The notes under the pieces are model-generated. The model worked only from the letters and a program-made list of their open reading frames with translations. It made no database searches and was not told the origin of the DNA. 64,000 bases of DNA, taken from NCBI GenBank assembly GCA_013398175.1, contig VZRZ01004325.1:511799-575798 (forward strand). The letters run 5' to 3'. Source of the DNA: Climacteris rufus (taxonomy: Eukaryota; Chordata; Aves; Passeriformes; Climacteridae). Positions 12,032 through 24,240 of the stretch are shown here, piece by piece (position 1 is the first letter of the stretch; each line of letters starts with the position of its first letter). A program made the translations under genes and the position numbers.

Positions 12032-13380
12032 ATGAACTCTGCCAGTCACTCATCAGGCCTGAGATACAAAGCCAGCCTGAAAGCTGACAATATTTATGTA
12101 ATTCTGCCTGCAGATTGCTATCTTGGGGTGAACCCAGCAAGGAAGGGAAATTTTGCATGCTCAGACCAAAACCAGTAACATTTAAGTACTTAATTTTTTT
12201 TCCCGGAAGATTTGTCCATTAACTTTAATGAAGCTTTTTCTAGGCTTACAAGTCTGAAGAGAGCTATTAAACAAAAGGGAGAGAGTTTGCTTGCCAGGCA
12301 TTTTCTCTGCTCCCTCGGTTCTGTTTCTTTATAGCCAGTGAAACACTTTCAGCCATGTATCTTTGGAGCAACGCTAACACTTAGTGACCAGTTAAGTAAA
12401 TCCCACTTGTTAAATTCTTGTGGCTGCATTATGCTGGGAGCCTTACACCAAGGGCCCTGTTCTGTCACTGCTTGTTGTTTTCCACATTAAATGAAGTGAC
12501 TTGGATGGGATACACAGATTGGTGATGCAGGAGAAATCCTCTTCTGCAACTGAAAGGTGGCACGGGGCAGCACTAGAGTTGTTATTTGCCTCTCCTGCAA
12601 AAGGTAAACCAAGAAACTTGTTTGATTTCCTGGACCTCAGGCTAACAGGGCAAAGCCTGGATGCAAGCCAGCGTGTAGATGGGCTTCTTTACTCCTGACT
12701 TCTACTCCTGAAGTAGGAGCCAAAGGGTCTCTTCAGTTTGTCCTTGGACAAGTGCAATTAGAAAACTAAATGGCAGTGAGCCACTTTAGCTGCAGTGTCT
12801 CACCTCCGTGACACCTGCAGTGCCCCCTTCCCTTCACAGTGGTGGACAGAAATGTCCTGAAAAATCTTGCAGGTTCACGTTTGGAATTCCAGAGCTTCCT
12901 CAGGACAAAACCTGTGAGTGCTGATGTCTTCCTCCCAGACCAAAGAGACAAATGACGCCTATGACCATTTGCCTGCCTTCTCTGCAGGGTGTGTGTCCCT
13001 CCTGTAGCCCTTGCACTTACCAGCCCCTGCCTCCCTTCACAAACACCCAGGTACCACATTTATCTTTCCCTCTTTAGTGGGATTTAGGCCCGTGAATTCC
13101 GGATGTGCTCCGGTTTAAGATGAGCACCTCATCTGTACACATATCATCACTGTTCTAATCTTGCAAAAAAAATGTCCAAGAATTCTTTGTGTACCATAGC
13201 TCTTATTTCAATTACAAAATACTATTTAGAAGTCATAGCTCAGGAGCTCTGGCCTAATTTCTCCTACAAATTGCTTATATGGATTTCTCTTGCTAGAAAA
13301 TTAATTGACCATACAATAAACTATTTTCCCTTGAGCAGGGACTATTCTGTTTCCTATGACGTTACAGTAAGCTGTCTTTG
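12032..13380. other. Unique noncoding sequence
   Basis: No gene supported. Slightly GC-richer between 12780 and 13060. The minus-strand 97-codon frame at 12766-13059 has no family features and looks like chance. Confidence 0.55.
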
Positions 13381-13559
13381 GGCCAAATATTTAAAGGTAT
13401 TTAGGTGCTTAAAGATGCAGGTAATGTGAATTTTCCGAAATACCTATCTGCCTAATACACAGTGATTTCATTGGGAGTTGCCATCAAAGAGCTCCTAAAA
13501 ATCCCACTGTGCACCCATCTGCTCCTTTAAGCACCTGAATTCCTTTAAAAAACAGGTCC
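13381..13559. repeat. Ancient foldback (MITE-like) repeat
   Basis: The left arm (13381-13422) contains TTAAAGGTATTTAGGTGCTT then AAAGATGCAG. The right arm (13517-13559), read in reverse complement, contains TTAAAGGAATTCAGGTGCTT then AAAGGAGCAG, so the element folds back on itself with only a few mismatches. The middle holds a TTGGGAGTT block and CTCCTAAAAATCCCACTG. This layout fits a palindromic element common in turtle and crocodilian genomes ('ggtatttaggcgcctaaagatgcagataggcgcctagtgggatttt...'), present in birds only as old relics. It has no coding capacity. Probably a non-autonomous DNA-transposon derivative; the exact family name is not claimed. Confidence 0.75.
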
Positions 13560-14594
13560 TTCCCTCCATCAGTGGAGACAAATTTTATTTTTCCTAATGT
13601 AAACAGAGCTTCTTAATACATTTTCTTGGATATTGCCTGCCACCTTTAGCTTATTTTCATTGTTTTGATTATGATGTCAAATCTAGTTGATGATCATGTT
13701 TATGCAGTTCCAAGCAGAGCGTGGGCACACAGCATCTATCCTTTATGACACGAACTTGGCACAGCAGCTCATGTTAATAAATCAGGGCTAAGAGGTTTGT
13801 AGGCAAGCAAACTGTCAGGAAGTTACTGCAACTTTTGCAGTGTATTAAATGATCTGTGTTTTGTTCTAACTTTTTAAACCCTCTTTGAAAACCAGTGTTC
13901 TGTTTCTCATTAGTAGGTCTTTGATCCAGTGAAAATATCAGTCCCTTGAGTTAATATTTCATCTGACTATAGGGCCATGTAATTTGCTACGACACTAAGT
14001 CAATAGGTCTCTGCTGGCTTACCCCAGCAGGACTTGTATGTGTAGGAAAAAAATTCTCTGCAAAACATGAATAATGTGGGTCTAATCAAGAATTTATTTC
14101 TCTGGTTAACCAAAGGAAAAAAGTGGAGTGTGAACATCCATCTATCTAAGCACAAAAGAAGCTTGAGGGAAAGAGAACATTTCACTTTGTATCAATTCAC
14201 ATTCTCAATTTAATACATAAACAGTAGTGTCAGGACATGTACATCTTGCAGAACCACAGAAATAGCAGTAGATTGATCTATCATTATTTACTGGCTTGGC
14301 CATCCTATTTATGTGCTTTCTATTATAATGTACTTGGAAACCTCAGACAGTCCTTCTGCATTAACCTCCACCTTCTGTCCTTGCCTCTCCCTCTGGCTGC
14401 CCGGTGCTACATCCTGAAATTTTAATTTCATTGCACAAGGTGCTATAGAATGAAAATAAACATTTGTCTGTGGACAGTTTGCTGAGTCTAGAATATTCAG
14501 TATGGCTCAAGCTAATTTGAAAACAAGCTACTAAAATTGTGCTTTTACTTTTTAAGGCTTTTCCAGCAATATTTCATTCTGTGGTCTCCAAAGG
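13560..14594. other. Unique noncoding sequence
   Basis: No gene or repeat recognised. AT-rich, short open frames only. Confidence 0.55.
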
Positions 14595-14689
14595 ACTGAA
14601 GCATTTACGAATATGCATTAATCCTCACTGGGAATTGATCCAGAGCTTGTTTTAAGCATATGCTTAAGTGGTTTGTTGAACTGGGGCCA
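14595..14689. repeat. Ancient amniote inverted-repeat fragment
   Basis: Contains the perfect 16-bp palindrome TTAAGCATATGCTTAA (14652-14667), followed by GTGGTTTGTTGAACTGGGGC, which resembles the end of a palindromic reptile repeat ('ttaagcatatgcttaagtgctttgctgaattggggcc'). Upstream, AAGCATTTACGAATATGCAT and TCACTGGGA fit the degraded other half. It appears to be of the same type as the fragment at the very start of the window. Confidence 0.55.
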
Positions 14690-15529
14690 TGGCTGCCCAG
14701 ACCCATCTCTGGATGAGATTTAATTGAGCAATGAGAATATTTGAATTCATTTAGGTGTATTTGTGGGGTTTGAGATATACAGATAGATACATTTTAAAAT
14801 AGTTATTGATGCGATTGATAAGGATTTGTGCACATCTGTTATTGGTATTTGCTCTGTGAGAAGGGGTCAGATTTTTGCTATGACTGCAAAAAAATCATCT
14901 ATAGTGGAATATCTGTCAGATACTGTGTCTAAGAACTAGCGAATATTTTGTTATATTTTCACTATGCTGAAAATAGATCTTTGTTGTGTGTTTTTTTGAT
15001 CCTTTCTTGGGTTTGCCTTGCGTTTTTTTTTAAATTTGTTTTATTGTATGGCTTCTGTTTCTCTCTTGAGTGTGTGATGAGGAAGAGCCCTGCTGCAGAG
15101 GAGCCTCCTGCTCTGGTTGATGTGTTAGCTTATCACTGACCCACTGCAGCTCATTCATGAGTTTTCAGCTCTGACAGGTTGAATGCCCAGAGTGGTCACT
15201 GATTAGACTGCCACTCCTAATATTCTCATCCCTGCAGTTATCAAGCAGGGAAAATAGTGACAAGTAAATCTAAACAGCGTGGGAAATGCAGAGTCTGGAG
15301 AAACCCTGGACTTTGGCATCTTATGGCATTTACTGAGCCTGCAGTGGCATTCAGTGTGATAGCACAACAGTCTGCAGCAGAAAAGGAATCCAGAATTTGG
15401 CAAATAGAAGGCAAATCACACGTTATTTGCAACTTGTACATTGCTGCATGATGCCTTGGGGGTAAGAGAAGAATTTCGTAGTCCTGGGTGATTCCTTTAG
15501 CTTGGTTGTTTCTTGTTCAGCTGTGAAGA
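14690..15529. other. Unique noncoding sequence
   Basis: No gene supported. Overlapping open frames on both strands near 15200-15450 (60-66 codons) have no recognisable features. Confidence 0.5.
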
Positions 15530-15645
15530 GATCTGACCCTGAAATTTCAGGGCCACCCCCTGAACTCCAAAATCTCTATTCATCAAGACAAAATTCTTAA
15601 TAAAGTCACTGGGAGTTTTCCTCAGACTTGGGGATATCAGAATTT
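15530..15645. repeat. Possible ancient amniote repeat fragment
   Basis: A weak match to an old palindromic repeat of the type 'aggcaaaactcccattgaagtcaatgggagttttgcctgagtaagg': here GACAAAATTC, then TAAAGTCACTGGGAGTTTTC, then CTCAGACTTGGGG. The left half is strongly degraded. A chance resemblance is possible. Confidence 0.3.
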
Positions 15646-18600
15646 CATGGTCCTTATATTTTTTTCAAGAGGATGGTTTAAAGCTTATTTATCACTGTAA
15701 ATGGGAGTTTCAGTCCTCATGGAAGTCATTCTATTTTTCCAGGTTTTATAGCAGAGGAACTCAGCTCCTTACTGTTTTAGAGCATTTTCTGACTGATATG
15801 TTATAAAATCAGATTTTTTTCATTTCACTTGGACAAATTTCTTTTTGCACCTGTTTTCCTTTCCCATTATTTGTGCAGATTTGGGTCCAGCTCCTGCCAT
15901 TGTCCTGCCTTCCTGATGAGTATCTGAGGAACATTTTTAATTCCCAGTCTCCATAAATTCCCTGGACCAGTACCAGAGGCTGAGTTGTATGCAGTCAGTC
16001 ATGACATTCACCTGGGATTTGCTGATGCCAAAATTAAATCAGGTAAAACTCTAAGTTGAATCTCAGTCTCCTGTGTCTCGGGTGAATACAGTAATCTTTT
16101 TTCTCTACAGCTTTTTTCTTACAAAAAGTTAAAGTCCTGAAAAATATTTCTCTGACCTTCTTCCTACCTAAAGAAAAGGAAAGGGTATGACTCCATAAAT
16201 CAGTATTTTCCAGTGAAGTTTTTTTTTTGTTAGAATACTCCTGATTGATTATAGTTGTTTTCTTAAGAACACCTTTGCTTAGGCTCATGTATAAAAATAC
16301 ATATTTTCCTTAGAATATGAGAAGTGCCAGGGGGCTTTAACAAACAAGGTACATGCCTCTGAAGTTACATACATCTGAAGATGACCCAATAAATGTGTTA
16401 TGGAGCAGAATTAGGAAAATAAACTGCATTAGTAACCCAGATGGGTAAATATAAGTCCCCTGGCTATGGTAAGCACTTCCCTGTCTGTACCTGTTTCCTG
16501 TCTTTTTGCCCTCCTCAGTGCAGTGTTTTTGAGCTCTGTGGCACAGTTCTGGAGTGTGGCTCTGTCTAGAGTGGGTCTGCTCTCTGTCCTCTGGGCTCAG
16601 GTTTATCCAGAGCCTTGGGCAGGGCTGTGCACAGCTGCCCTGTGACTGGGGAAGGTGCTGTAGCTGTGCTCACTCCTGTGCTCACTCCTGTGCTTCCCCA
16701 CCATGTCACAGGCATGTTGGAAGCTACACTGGCCCATGCTAATGGCAAACAGAGCAATTCTCTGTGTTTTACCACACACAGGGCAACAAGCACTCCTCCA
16801 TACTCCTTTGAAAGCAGCAAGACTTTAAATTCCGAACAGAGTTGCTCAAATCTGTGAATATCTATTTTTTAATTGGAAGTTGAGAACCAGTGTCCAGGCA
16901 TCCATGTTTGACTCCATACACAGACAGATGTCTCACTCTTGCACGTGTGCACATGAAGCCTGTTGCCTTACTTTTTGCTGTTAAAAATAGCTAGTTTCAT
17001 ACTAGCTAGTTCTCAAGGTTATTGTTCTGTAAACATAGCCATGTTATTGTAGAATTATTTTGTCATTGCATTCCTTTCCCATGGACACAGATCTTTGATG
17101 GACATTTTCCTCGACCACTGTAGTTGAAGGAGGAAAAACTGAATTCCTCCAATGACTAGTGATTTTTAAAAGGGTATTTAAATATAAAGAAGGTGGGTCT
17201 TGCCCCCTCCCTTCCTTCCTTTCCTCTGAACCTGAACACAGCTGTCTCTGGCTCTTTCTTTCTGTGTCTCCAGCATTCCAGCCATGATAGAAGCCCATCA
17301 ATAGCACCAGCTAGAACTCAGGCTTGATGGAAGGAGAAAACAAGATAAAAAAATAATAATTGGTCTTAAGATGTTCTGCTATGTGTTAAGCCTTAACAAC
17401 TTTCCTCTGTTGTAACCAGAAATATTCCACTGTTTTGGGGCAGGATATTAAAGCATTAGAAAGCCACACATGCTTAGTATTTAGGCTAACCCCGTGGTCC
17501 TCATAATAAAGACAGTTTGAAAAATTCTCACAGCTTTTTGCCCAGGTTATGTGACGTGCTCCATAGCCCATCATACCCCTTTTGCTCCCTACAGCTCATC
17601 AACCCTCCAGCTCTTCTACAGCTCTCATCCCTGCCCTCCCCCTACATAAGGGAAGGAAGGTGAAGCCAGTGATCAGGGTGGAAATCCTTGACTTGAATAG
17701 AAAAAGAAAGAAATAAGACAGGGTAATTGATAAAGTGTAGCAGGTCACAAATGTAGTACTTGTAATAACCATTTTAAAATTACTCAGCTGTGAAGAGAGA
17801 CATGGGTTAAAAATAAGTATGGCTTCTGTTGATTTTGTGACCATATATAAAGTGTTATGCTATCCTTAGAAGGGTGACTGCATAACAAAAGTTTGGGGGG
17901 CTTAGTGCAAGAATCAAATTAGAAGTGGGGATAATAATGGTGTAAAATATGATAATGGTTTGTCTTCTACTTCCAGCTGTTGCACCGAGAAGGGAGGGAG
18001 TCCGCCTCTGCACATACCTCGTGCCTGGAATGTTTGGGAGTCTGGACCCAGGTGGCTGAATTCTCCCAAAAAAAGCTCTGCTGTGCAGGAGGAATATTTC
18101 AGGATACTGTTGCAAGCGTGAGTGCATCCATAATTCTGTTTTTAAAGACAAATAATTTCAAGTAGAGTGCGTAGAGCTCATGACACAAACACATCTGGAA
18201 TTCAGTTGTTGATCTGAAATATTCACAGTCCAATATGGTAACAGCAGATGTTGGATTGACACTCATTGTAAATGTGAATGATCACATCACAAATCCCATA
18301 TGTAGCTTAGTTGAGAGCAGCAAAGCCTACCTACCGACCCTTGATTGTGCTCTGGGGTTAAAAATATTTGCTTGCACACTAAATGTTAGTCATTGCTCTT
18401 TTTTTAGGTATAGAAAATTATTATAAACCTCAAAAAGATTCAGATGCAAACTGTGGTAGGAATTGAAATGACTGCCTTAATCAAAAGTACTTGGTTTGAA
18501 ATGAAACATAAAAAAACCTCTTTAAAATGTTTAATATTGTTATATTTTGTGCATAGTAAGCACAAATGGCATCAAACTTAATAGGTTGATCATTAAAAGA

Positions 18601-18985
18601 CATCAAGTATCTGTGCCTTCTGCTGAAATAGGTAGAGGCTGAAGAGCTGCTGAAGCCTTTGGGGTAAAGTAGCTGAGGCAAGAAGAGTGTGGCTGAATAG
18701 GTGAGTTAAGGAGTCCATAGAAAGGTGACCTGATTTTTCAGAAGATTGTCATTTCCACAGCATCTCTCTCTGAATGTGAGTTCTATTGGTGTGAACACTG
18801 CATGCATGGCCTTCTTCATGTATTTACTTGTGAGTGTATCCACGAACTGAAGGATGTTGAAAAGTATTTTTGATTCTTAAAACGTGACCATCTTCCAGAG
18901 CAAAATGCTCCCAAACACAACAGCTGGGACCAGAACTTTTGCAGAAGAAAAGTCCAGGTCATGTCCCCTTTCCCCCCCTTCACAG
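15646..18985. other. Unique noncoding sequence with a small tandem repeat
   Basis: No gene supported. A 12-bp unit, CTGTGCTCACTC, is repeated at 16664-16675 and 16676-16687 with a partial third copy to about 16694; open frames there (16554-16857) are by-products of this GC-richer patch. Confidence 0.55.
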
Positions 18986-19089
18986 CCTCATTGGTTCGTT
19001 GAACATTCAGATCTAGAGGACCATGTTCTGTTCTTGGTGCCAGCCCTTGGTGTTACAACTCTCCAGCAGACTGAGGGCTCCAAAGCAGG
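18986..19089 (+). other. Weak exon candidate (104 bp)
   Basis: A strong acceptor context (a C/T run at 18964-18980, then CACAG ending at 18985) and a consensus donor (CAGG followed by GTAAGT at 19090) bracket 104 bp. Only one of the three frames is open: it reads PHWFVEHSDLEDHVLFLVPA and continues to a Gly codon, with nothing recognisable as a domain. It could be an exon of an unannotated coding or long noncoding transcript, or chance. No partner exon is evident nearby. The length is not a multiple of three. Confidence 0.2.
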
Positions 19090-22000
19090 GTAAGTTTAGG
19101 CACTGTGCAATTTTGGAAGGAGGTGATAAGTTTCTGCTTGGAGTTCCCATCCTTGCAGCTCTCTGAGCTACGGAGTTGTTCACCCCCGTGCAGTTCCACA
19201 ATTGGAAGACTCAGTTGCCCACAAAAATGGGCATAAAGCTGCTGGTCTCAGGGCTGTCCATTTCTGTGTCACAATTGATGGCAAGGTGCAGCAGGGAGGT
19301 GCAGTGCAGAATGTCTATGATGTTCTAGTAGGACCATTTATTGGCAAATAATTGGCAAATTGGTTAAACTGCAGCATTCCTCAATTCATCAGAAACAATC
19401 TGTGGTTACAGGAGCTTTCCTAACATTCGCTTTCATGAAGTTTTTATTGCAGAACACACTTATAGGAGGGAAGTGAAGAAAGGGATTTCAGTGTATGACC
19501 AAGGATGAGTGAAAGGTGTTTGGTGAGAGATTAAACAACCAAGGAGGCAATTTGGCATTGGCTGAAGGTAGAACATTCATCCTAAGGTGTGGGAGAAAGA
19601 ATCATAGATATTCAAGACAGAGTCGAAGACAGCATTAAACCAACGAAAATTGTGTTGGCCACAGTGTTTTAAACAAAGAAAAGAGGAGTCAGGGCAAAAA
19701 TGAGAAAGTTCTGAGGAAGAGCTGCAGTGAAGGATAGGGACAATCCCAGTGCATTAGGAAAAAGGCGCTGGGGAACACAGGTAGCAGGGAATGTGTATGT
19801 TTTTATGTTACAAAGAGCACATCATAAATTGAGCTATCTCCGAGTTTAAAGTGATTCGGGCTTCAGCTTAACTTCCTTTCCTAAAAGAGGAATTTATTTC
19901 TGAATAGGCAAACATTTAAAATCGTAAAGAAGAAAAAGCAAGTACTTTCCTTGGAAGGATGGATGAAACATAAATCTTAAGCAGAACTATAAACTGTTGA
20001 GACAAGGCATTTTTGTTGGATTATGTAGCTCATATCAGATAGCAATAAATCAATCCTTCAAAGACAAAAGACTATAGAAAGAAGAATAAACCAAAGACTC
20101 TCCAAATAACAAAGGCCAGATACACAAAAGTAACTAAGGAGCTGAAGAGGCAAATAGATGCCTGGCAGGATTTTAAATGGGATCATTCAACACAGACAAT
20201 CATCACCTGCTAGTGATTATTGGTGTCTTCAAGCTCCTTCAGGCCCAGACACTTCCTTGACTGAGGTTACAATTCTCACCAGCATCAGGGAAACTTCACT
20301 CATAGCCTTAAAATCTGTGTGGTTGGTATATCATCCCTAAGGTAAATGAAAAATTTACTTACTGCGTAGGTTTGACCTGTTGTGAGCATTGACAGTACAC
20401 ATCTTGTACAGTGCTGTCTTTCCTCACTTGGGTCATCCCACTAAGATGGGAAGTTCTGTACATATTTATTTACTTTACTTGCTGATCCAGGCCTGACTAC
20501 AGATAATATTGGATTTTGAGCAAAACTGTGGTTTACTGGGCATGACGAAAAAATTCTAGTAGTGGGTACCTGTCACTAATGCTAATTAATATTCACTTGC
20601 TATCATACTTGGAAAATTAAGTTTCTGCACTGTGAATTCCTACATTTTGGGGAAAAAAAGGTCCCATTCCAGTGCTGTAAATAGAAAAATCCATGTCATA
20701 CTCTATGCCTGTACCCTGTACTTCTCGTGCTTTATTGTTCAGATCATCCAGTCCTTTTGCAGCATGCTCTGGCATGTTCCTAACCTGTACACCTTGGCCT
20801 TCTCCCCTGGGAAATCAAAGAATAAGAGAAGATTAAGGGTTGGGACTCATTCTGACATGCAGGCAGAACAGTTATAGCAGCTGGGAAATATTTCCAGGTC
20901 TCCTGGCTAGAAGGACTGGGGACAGTCCTTTTAGCTGAGGTTTGTTATGCTCATAGTTACATTTTCATCCAGTATCAAATTTGGCTGGTTTGTTTTTTGA
21001 TAGTAAATAAAAGGATGACTCAAGTCTTAAACTGTTGAGGGTGTGTGCAGGATATAGAAAAGGATTTCTGTCCTTCCTAAATCAAAAGAAGTAAATGTAA
21101 TGCAGATAATAAGAGTTTAAAAAAAAAAAAAAAAGAAGAAACCTTGCTGTACATCTGTTTTAAAAAGCCAAGCAAACAAATGTTGAGGGCACAAGATCTT
21201 AGCATGACAGAGAATTACTAGAACATGCCAGACATGGTAAATAGAAGGCAAGCAGGCAATGTTACTCCTAGAACAAGAAAAGATGTGAAAAATACAGGAA
21301 AACTTGCAAGTCTTTATTTGCCACTAATCTGACAACAGATGATGATGACATATCTGTGAACATATGTTATGAAAAAAAAAGGCTATGATCACAAGCTCTG
21401 CAGTGATAGGGTCATTGAATATTTTTAGCTCCAGTTCTGTTTCTGGTTGGCCTCTATATCATCTTGAGTTTGAAAGTGCAAGTTAGTTCAGTCTCCCCAT
21501 GAAATATTGTTCAGCAGAATACTTTAAGTGCATTTATTCAGAAAGGAACCCTGGTATTTGAATACAATATAATTATGATCGCAAACCAAGCCTATGCAAT
21601 TTTAGGTTTGCATCATCAAAGATTAATATTTTATTTCTTGGACTTTGCACACTTATGGAGTTCAGCTGAAAAAAAATCAGAGTGCACTTCTTACAAGTGA
21701 AATGGTACTTTTGTGTTCTTTAAAGTCCCTCTCCCCTTTGGCACCAGAGAAGTGCTTTTTTCATTCCACATCTTATGATCTGCAGTACTTAAAACAGGGC
21801 AGCATGGAACACCATGAGAATATAAGTCTCCCTGCCTTAGTTCAAAATACACTTGTGTGTTTAAAAAAGAAAAATATGCTTTTCCAAAAGCTTGTCTATA
21901 CACTAATCCTGCCCGAGGGCACATTTGATGTATGCTTTCAATACTTACCTGGCTTTTATGTACAACTGCTTGCTTTGATATTGACTAAGAAATGAATTTT

Positions 22001-22204
22001 TTACTAATCAGGCAAGGACTGGACATCAGGGGACTGTCCACCTGCTATTCCTGATAATTTTTTCTTAAAGAAAACACCTTACTGAAGCATTCCTTTCCAC
22101 ACATCTCCCAAAGCATGGTCATGTATTTTTGGTCTCACTGTTTACTCTTACAGCTCTTACTGCTGTTATGATCCCATTTTCCCCCCTCTTCTTCTTTAAT
22201 TACA
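19090..22204. other. Unique noncoding sequence with a poly-A run
   Basis: No gene supported. A run of 16 A at 21119-21134 is not preceded by any retrotransposon body I recognise, so it is treated as a simple homopolymer. Purine-rich between about 19470 and 20130. The 116-codon plus-strand frame at 21645-21995 has no family features. Confidence 0.55.
21119..21134. repeat. Poly-A run (16)
   Basis: Simple homopolymer followed by GAAGAAA. No processed-pseudogene or LINE sequence is recognisable upstream. Confidence 0.95.
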
Positions 22205-22220
22205 CCCCCTCAGTAGGGGG
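22205..22220. repeat. Short perfect hairpin
   Basis: CCCCCT, loop CAGT, AGGGGG: a 6-bp GC-rich stem immediately before a run of 10 A. It lies at the upstream edge of the CpG-rich part of the window. It may be structural or just a chance palindrome. Confidence 0.6.
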
Positions 22221-22860
22221 AGGAAAAAAAAAACGTAGAGTTTGCGAATGGCAAATCAGTCCATGGGGACTGCTCGGATTTTAAGGGCAGCTGCTGTTCA
22301 ATGTATCTGGTGTGTCACTTTCTGTTCTGTGCTACTGTTTTATTGCTGCTGTGGGAATGGAGCAAAAATAGCGGCTACTGCAGTTCTGTTGAATAACCAT
22401 CAACGTGATCCTAGCCGATGTGTCAGTCCCTCACTGGGCAAAAAAAATGTCCATATTTGATATCCACTACCCACCCTGACCTGTAAATGAAAATAGCAAC
22501 ATGCTAAATAGCTACAGAAAAGCATCATTAGCTAGAAGACTCAGATGATGTACATAGATGTGTTAGTGCTGCTATGCCTGTGTGGGTGTGAGAATATCCC
22601 TACATCTCCAGAAAGGCTGGTGTAAGTAAATAATTCATAAGGTGCATGCAGTATATTTAAATGTTAAATACATTGGCTTTCAAATTCAGTGCAACTATTA
22701 AAACCTGCATTTGGCTACAACCATTCGACTGCTGCATGTTTAAGGTGAAATCACTAGCAGTGTGGAAGTGCTGAGTAAAAATCACCCGAGCCCCAATTCT
22801 TGACAGAACACCTAGGCTGGCCAGCTTCTCCCTTTGTGGAGCTCAGTTCCTCTCCCTCCC

Positions 22861-23280
22861 GTGCAGGATTTGCTGCGTGTTTCAGTCTGAGTGGGCAGCC
22901 CGGACATCAGAAGTGCTGATTCATGAGACGGCGGGCAAGGAACATTTCCGTGGCGGCTGCAGCGACCAAAAGCGGCGTGGATTTGCTTGACTTGCCCTGC
23001 CCTGCTCGCTCCATCACCCGCTGCCCCACGTGCGGTCCCTGCGCAGCCGAAAGCGCTGCTGAGAAGGAGCACGAAGGCATTGAACACCTCGAATAGCTGC
23101 TGGGAAGCACAGCCCGGCGCTGGATCCGCCTGGATTGTTTTACCTCTCCTTTCTGTTCATCAGCAAAAGTTCATCCCGCACCAAAGCAGGCTTGTCCCTG
23201 AGCCCAGCCGGGCTTTTGTTCTCCCCAAGGCGCAGCAGCGCCGAGCCCGCGCGGTCCCTGAACCGGCCGCGTTTCCCCGA
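22861..23280. promoter_or_regulatory. CpG-dense block 1 (candidate CpG island)
   Basis: By eye I count about 33 CpG dinucleotides in 420 bp, with a GC content clearly above the flanks; most of the window has only zero to two CpG per 60-base line. The densest part is 23221-23280, with ten CpG. Germline-unmethylated CpG islands usually mark promoters or developmental regulatory elements, so this is the best candidate for one. No TATA box or convincing first coding exon is seen; the overlapping open frames on both strands (for example 22987-23310) look like consequences of the GC-rich composition. Orientation is unknown. Confidence 0.5.
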
Positions 23281-24240
23281 CAGATGGCACTGCCTTTCTC
23301 TCCTACTTAGCCAAAAGTTTAAAAACATTTCGTTAAAAATAGCTGCCCCACATTCTTAATTGGCAATCCTTTTCCTATTTATTGTTAGGCACAAATCAAA
23401 TGCTGTTTAGCTCTCAGGCGAGCTCAGTGCACAATACATAAAAGCATAATGTGAAACACACAGATTTTCTTATTCCTTTCTGTATCTGCTTGTTATAGTA
23501 GAAAATACTGAACAATGTGTGGTTTGCCACTAATATTTTCAGAAACTTAGTTATGATAAAATGTTATTTTTTCCATTATGAAGATAGAATAATTTTGTTT
23601 AGTCTTAAAACTTGCTGTGTAGTCAGCCTGCAGGAAGACCCTGTTTTCGCACAAATGAAGCCAACATTATTCCAGCATCTCTGGAGTTCGGCTACCGTAT
23701 TGGAGTGCTTGAGGCATTTGGCCCTTACCCTGAACCAGGCTTCATGGTCTCCTCTGCCGGCAGGTCCTTTTCTTGTGAGGGGACAGAGACACCCATGCCA
23801 GCCTGGCCTCCTGAGCTGTGCTCCCCACAGTGGGGTGCTGATGCCAGTTCTGGGGCAGTGAGAGCTTGCAGTGTCCCTGGGACAAGCCCTCTCCACAGAG
23901 GAAAACCAGACTCCACCACGTACCCTCTCCCACCCTCCCCTGGGTCCCTGGGATAATTCCCCAGGGTCATTCACTACAGCTCTTACCGGGCTCTCCTGAT
24001 CCCAGCTCGGCTCTTGCAGGGAGCAGGCGGATGCAGCACTGGAGGTGAGCCTCCCTCTGCTCTCTCCTCAGCGAGCTAATCATTTCTCTGGCCTCTTCTG
24101 GGACCCATTTCATTTCTGCAATTCCTTGGGCTATGCTGAGCAGAAAGGCCAAATCACTCCTTTACAAAATGAAATTGTCGTGGCCCCGCTATTTCCCAGT
24201 TCGCTCTGTACCTAGTCTTTCTTTGCCTGGCCGACTTGTT
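23281..24240. other. Spacer between the two CpG-dense blocks
   Basis: Moderate GC with fewer CpG. Several overlapping open frames of 60-132 codons occur on both strands (23517-23974). Their mutual overlap in different frames and the lack of recognisable domains argue against coding function. It could hold untranslated exon sequence of a transcript starting in either CpG block. Confidence 0.45.

Noticed and set aside
17154..17166. GACTAGTGATTTT, similar to part of miR-7
   Set aside because: Only 13 nt match, the seed region is absent and no complementary arm follows.
21119..21134. Poly-A run considered as the tail of a processed pseudogene
   Set aside because: No coding-like sequence or target duplication recognised upstream.
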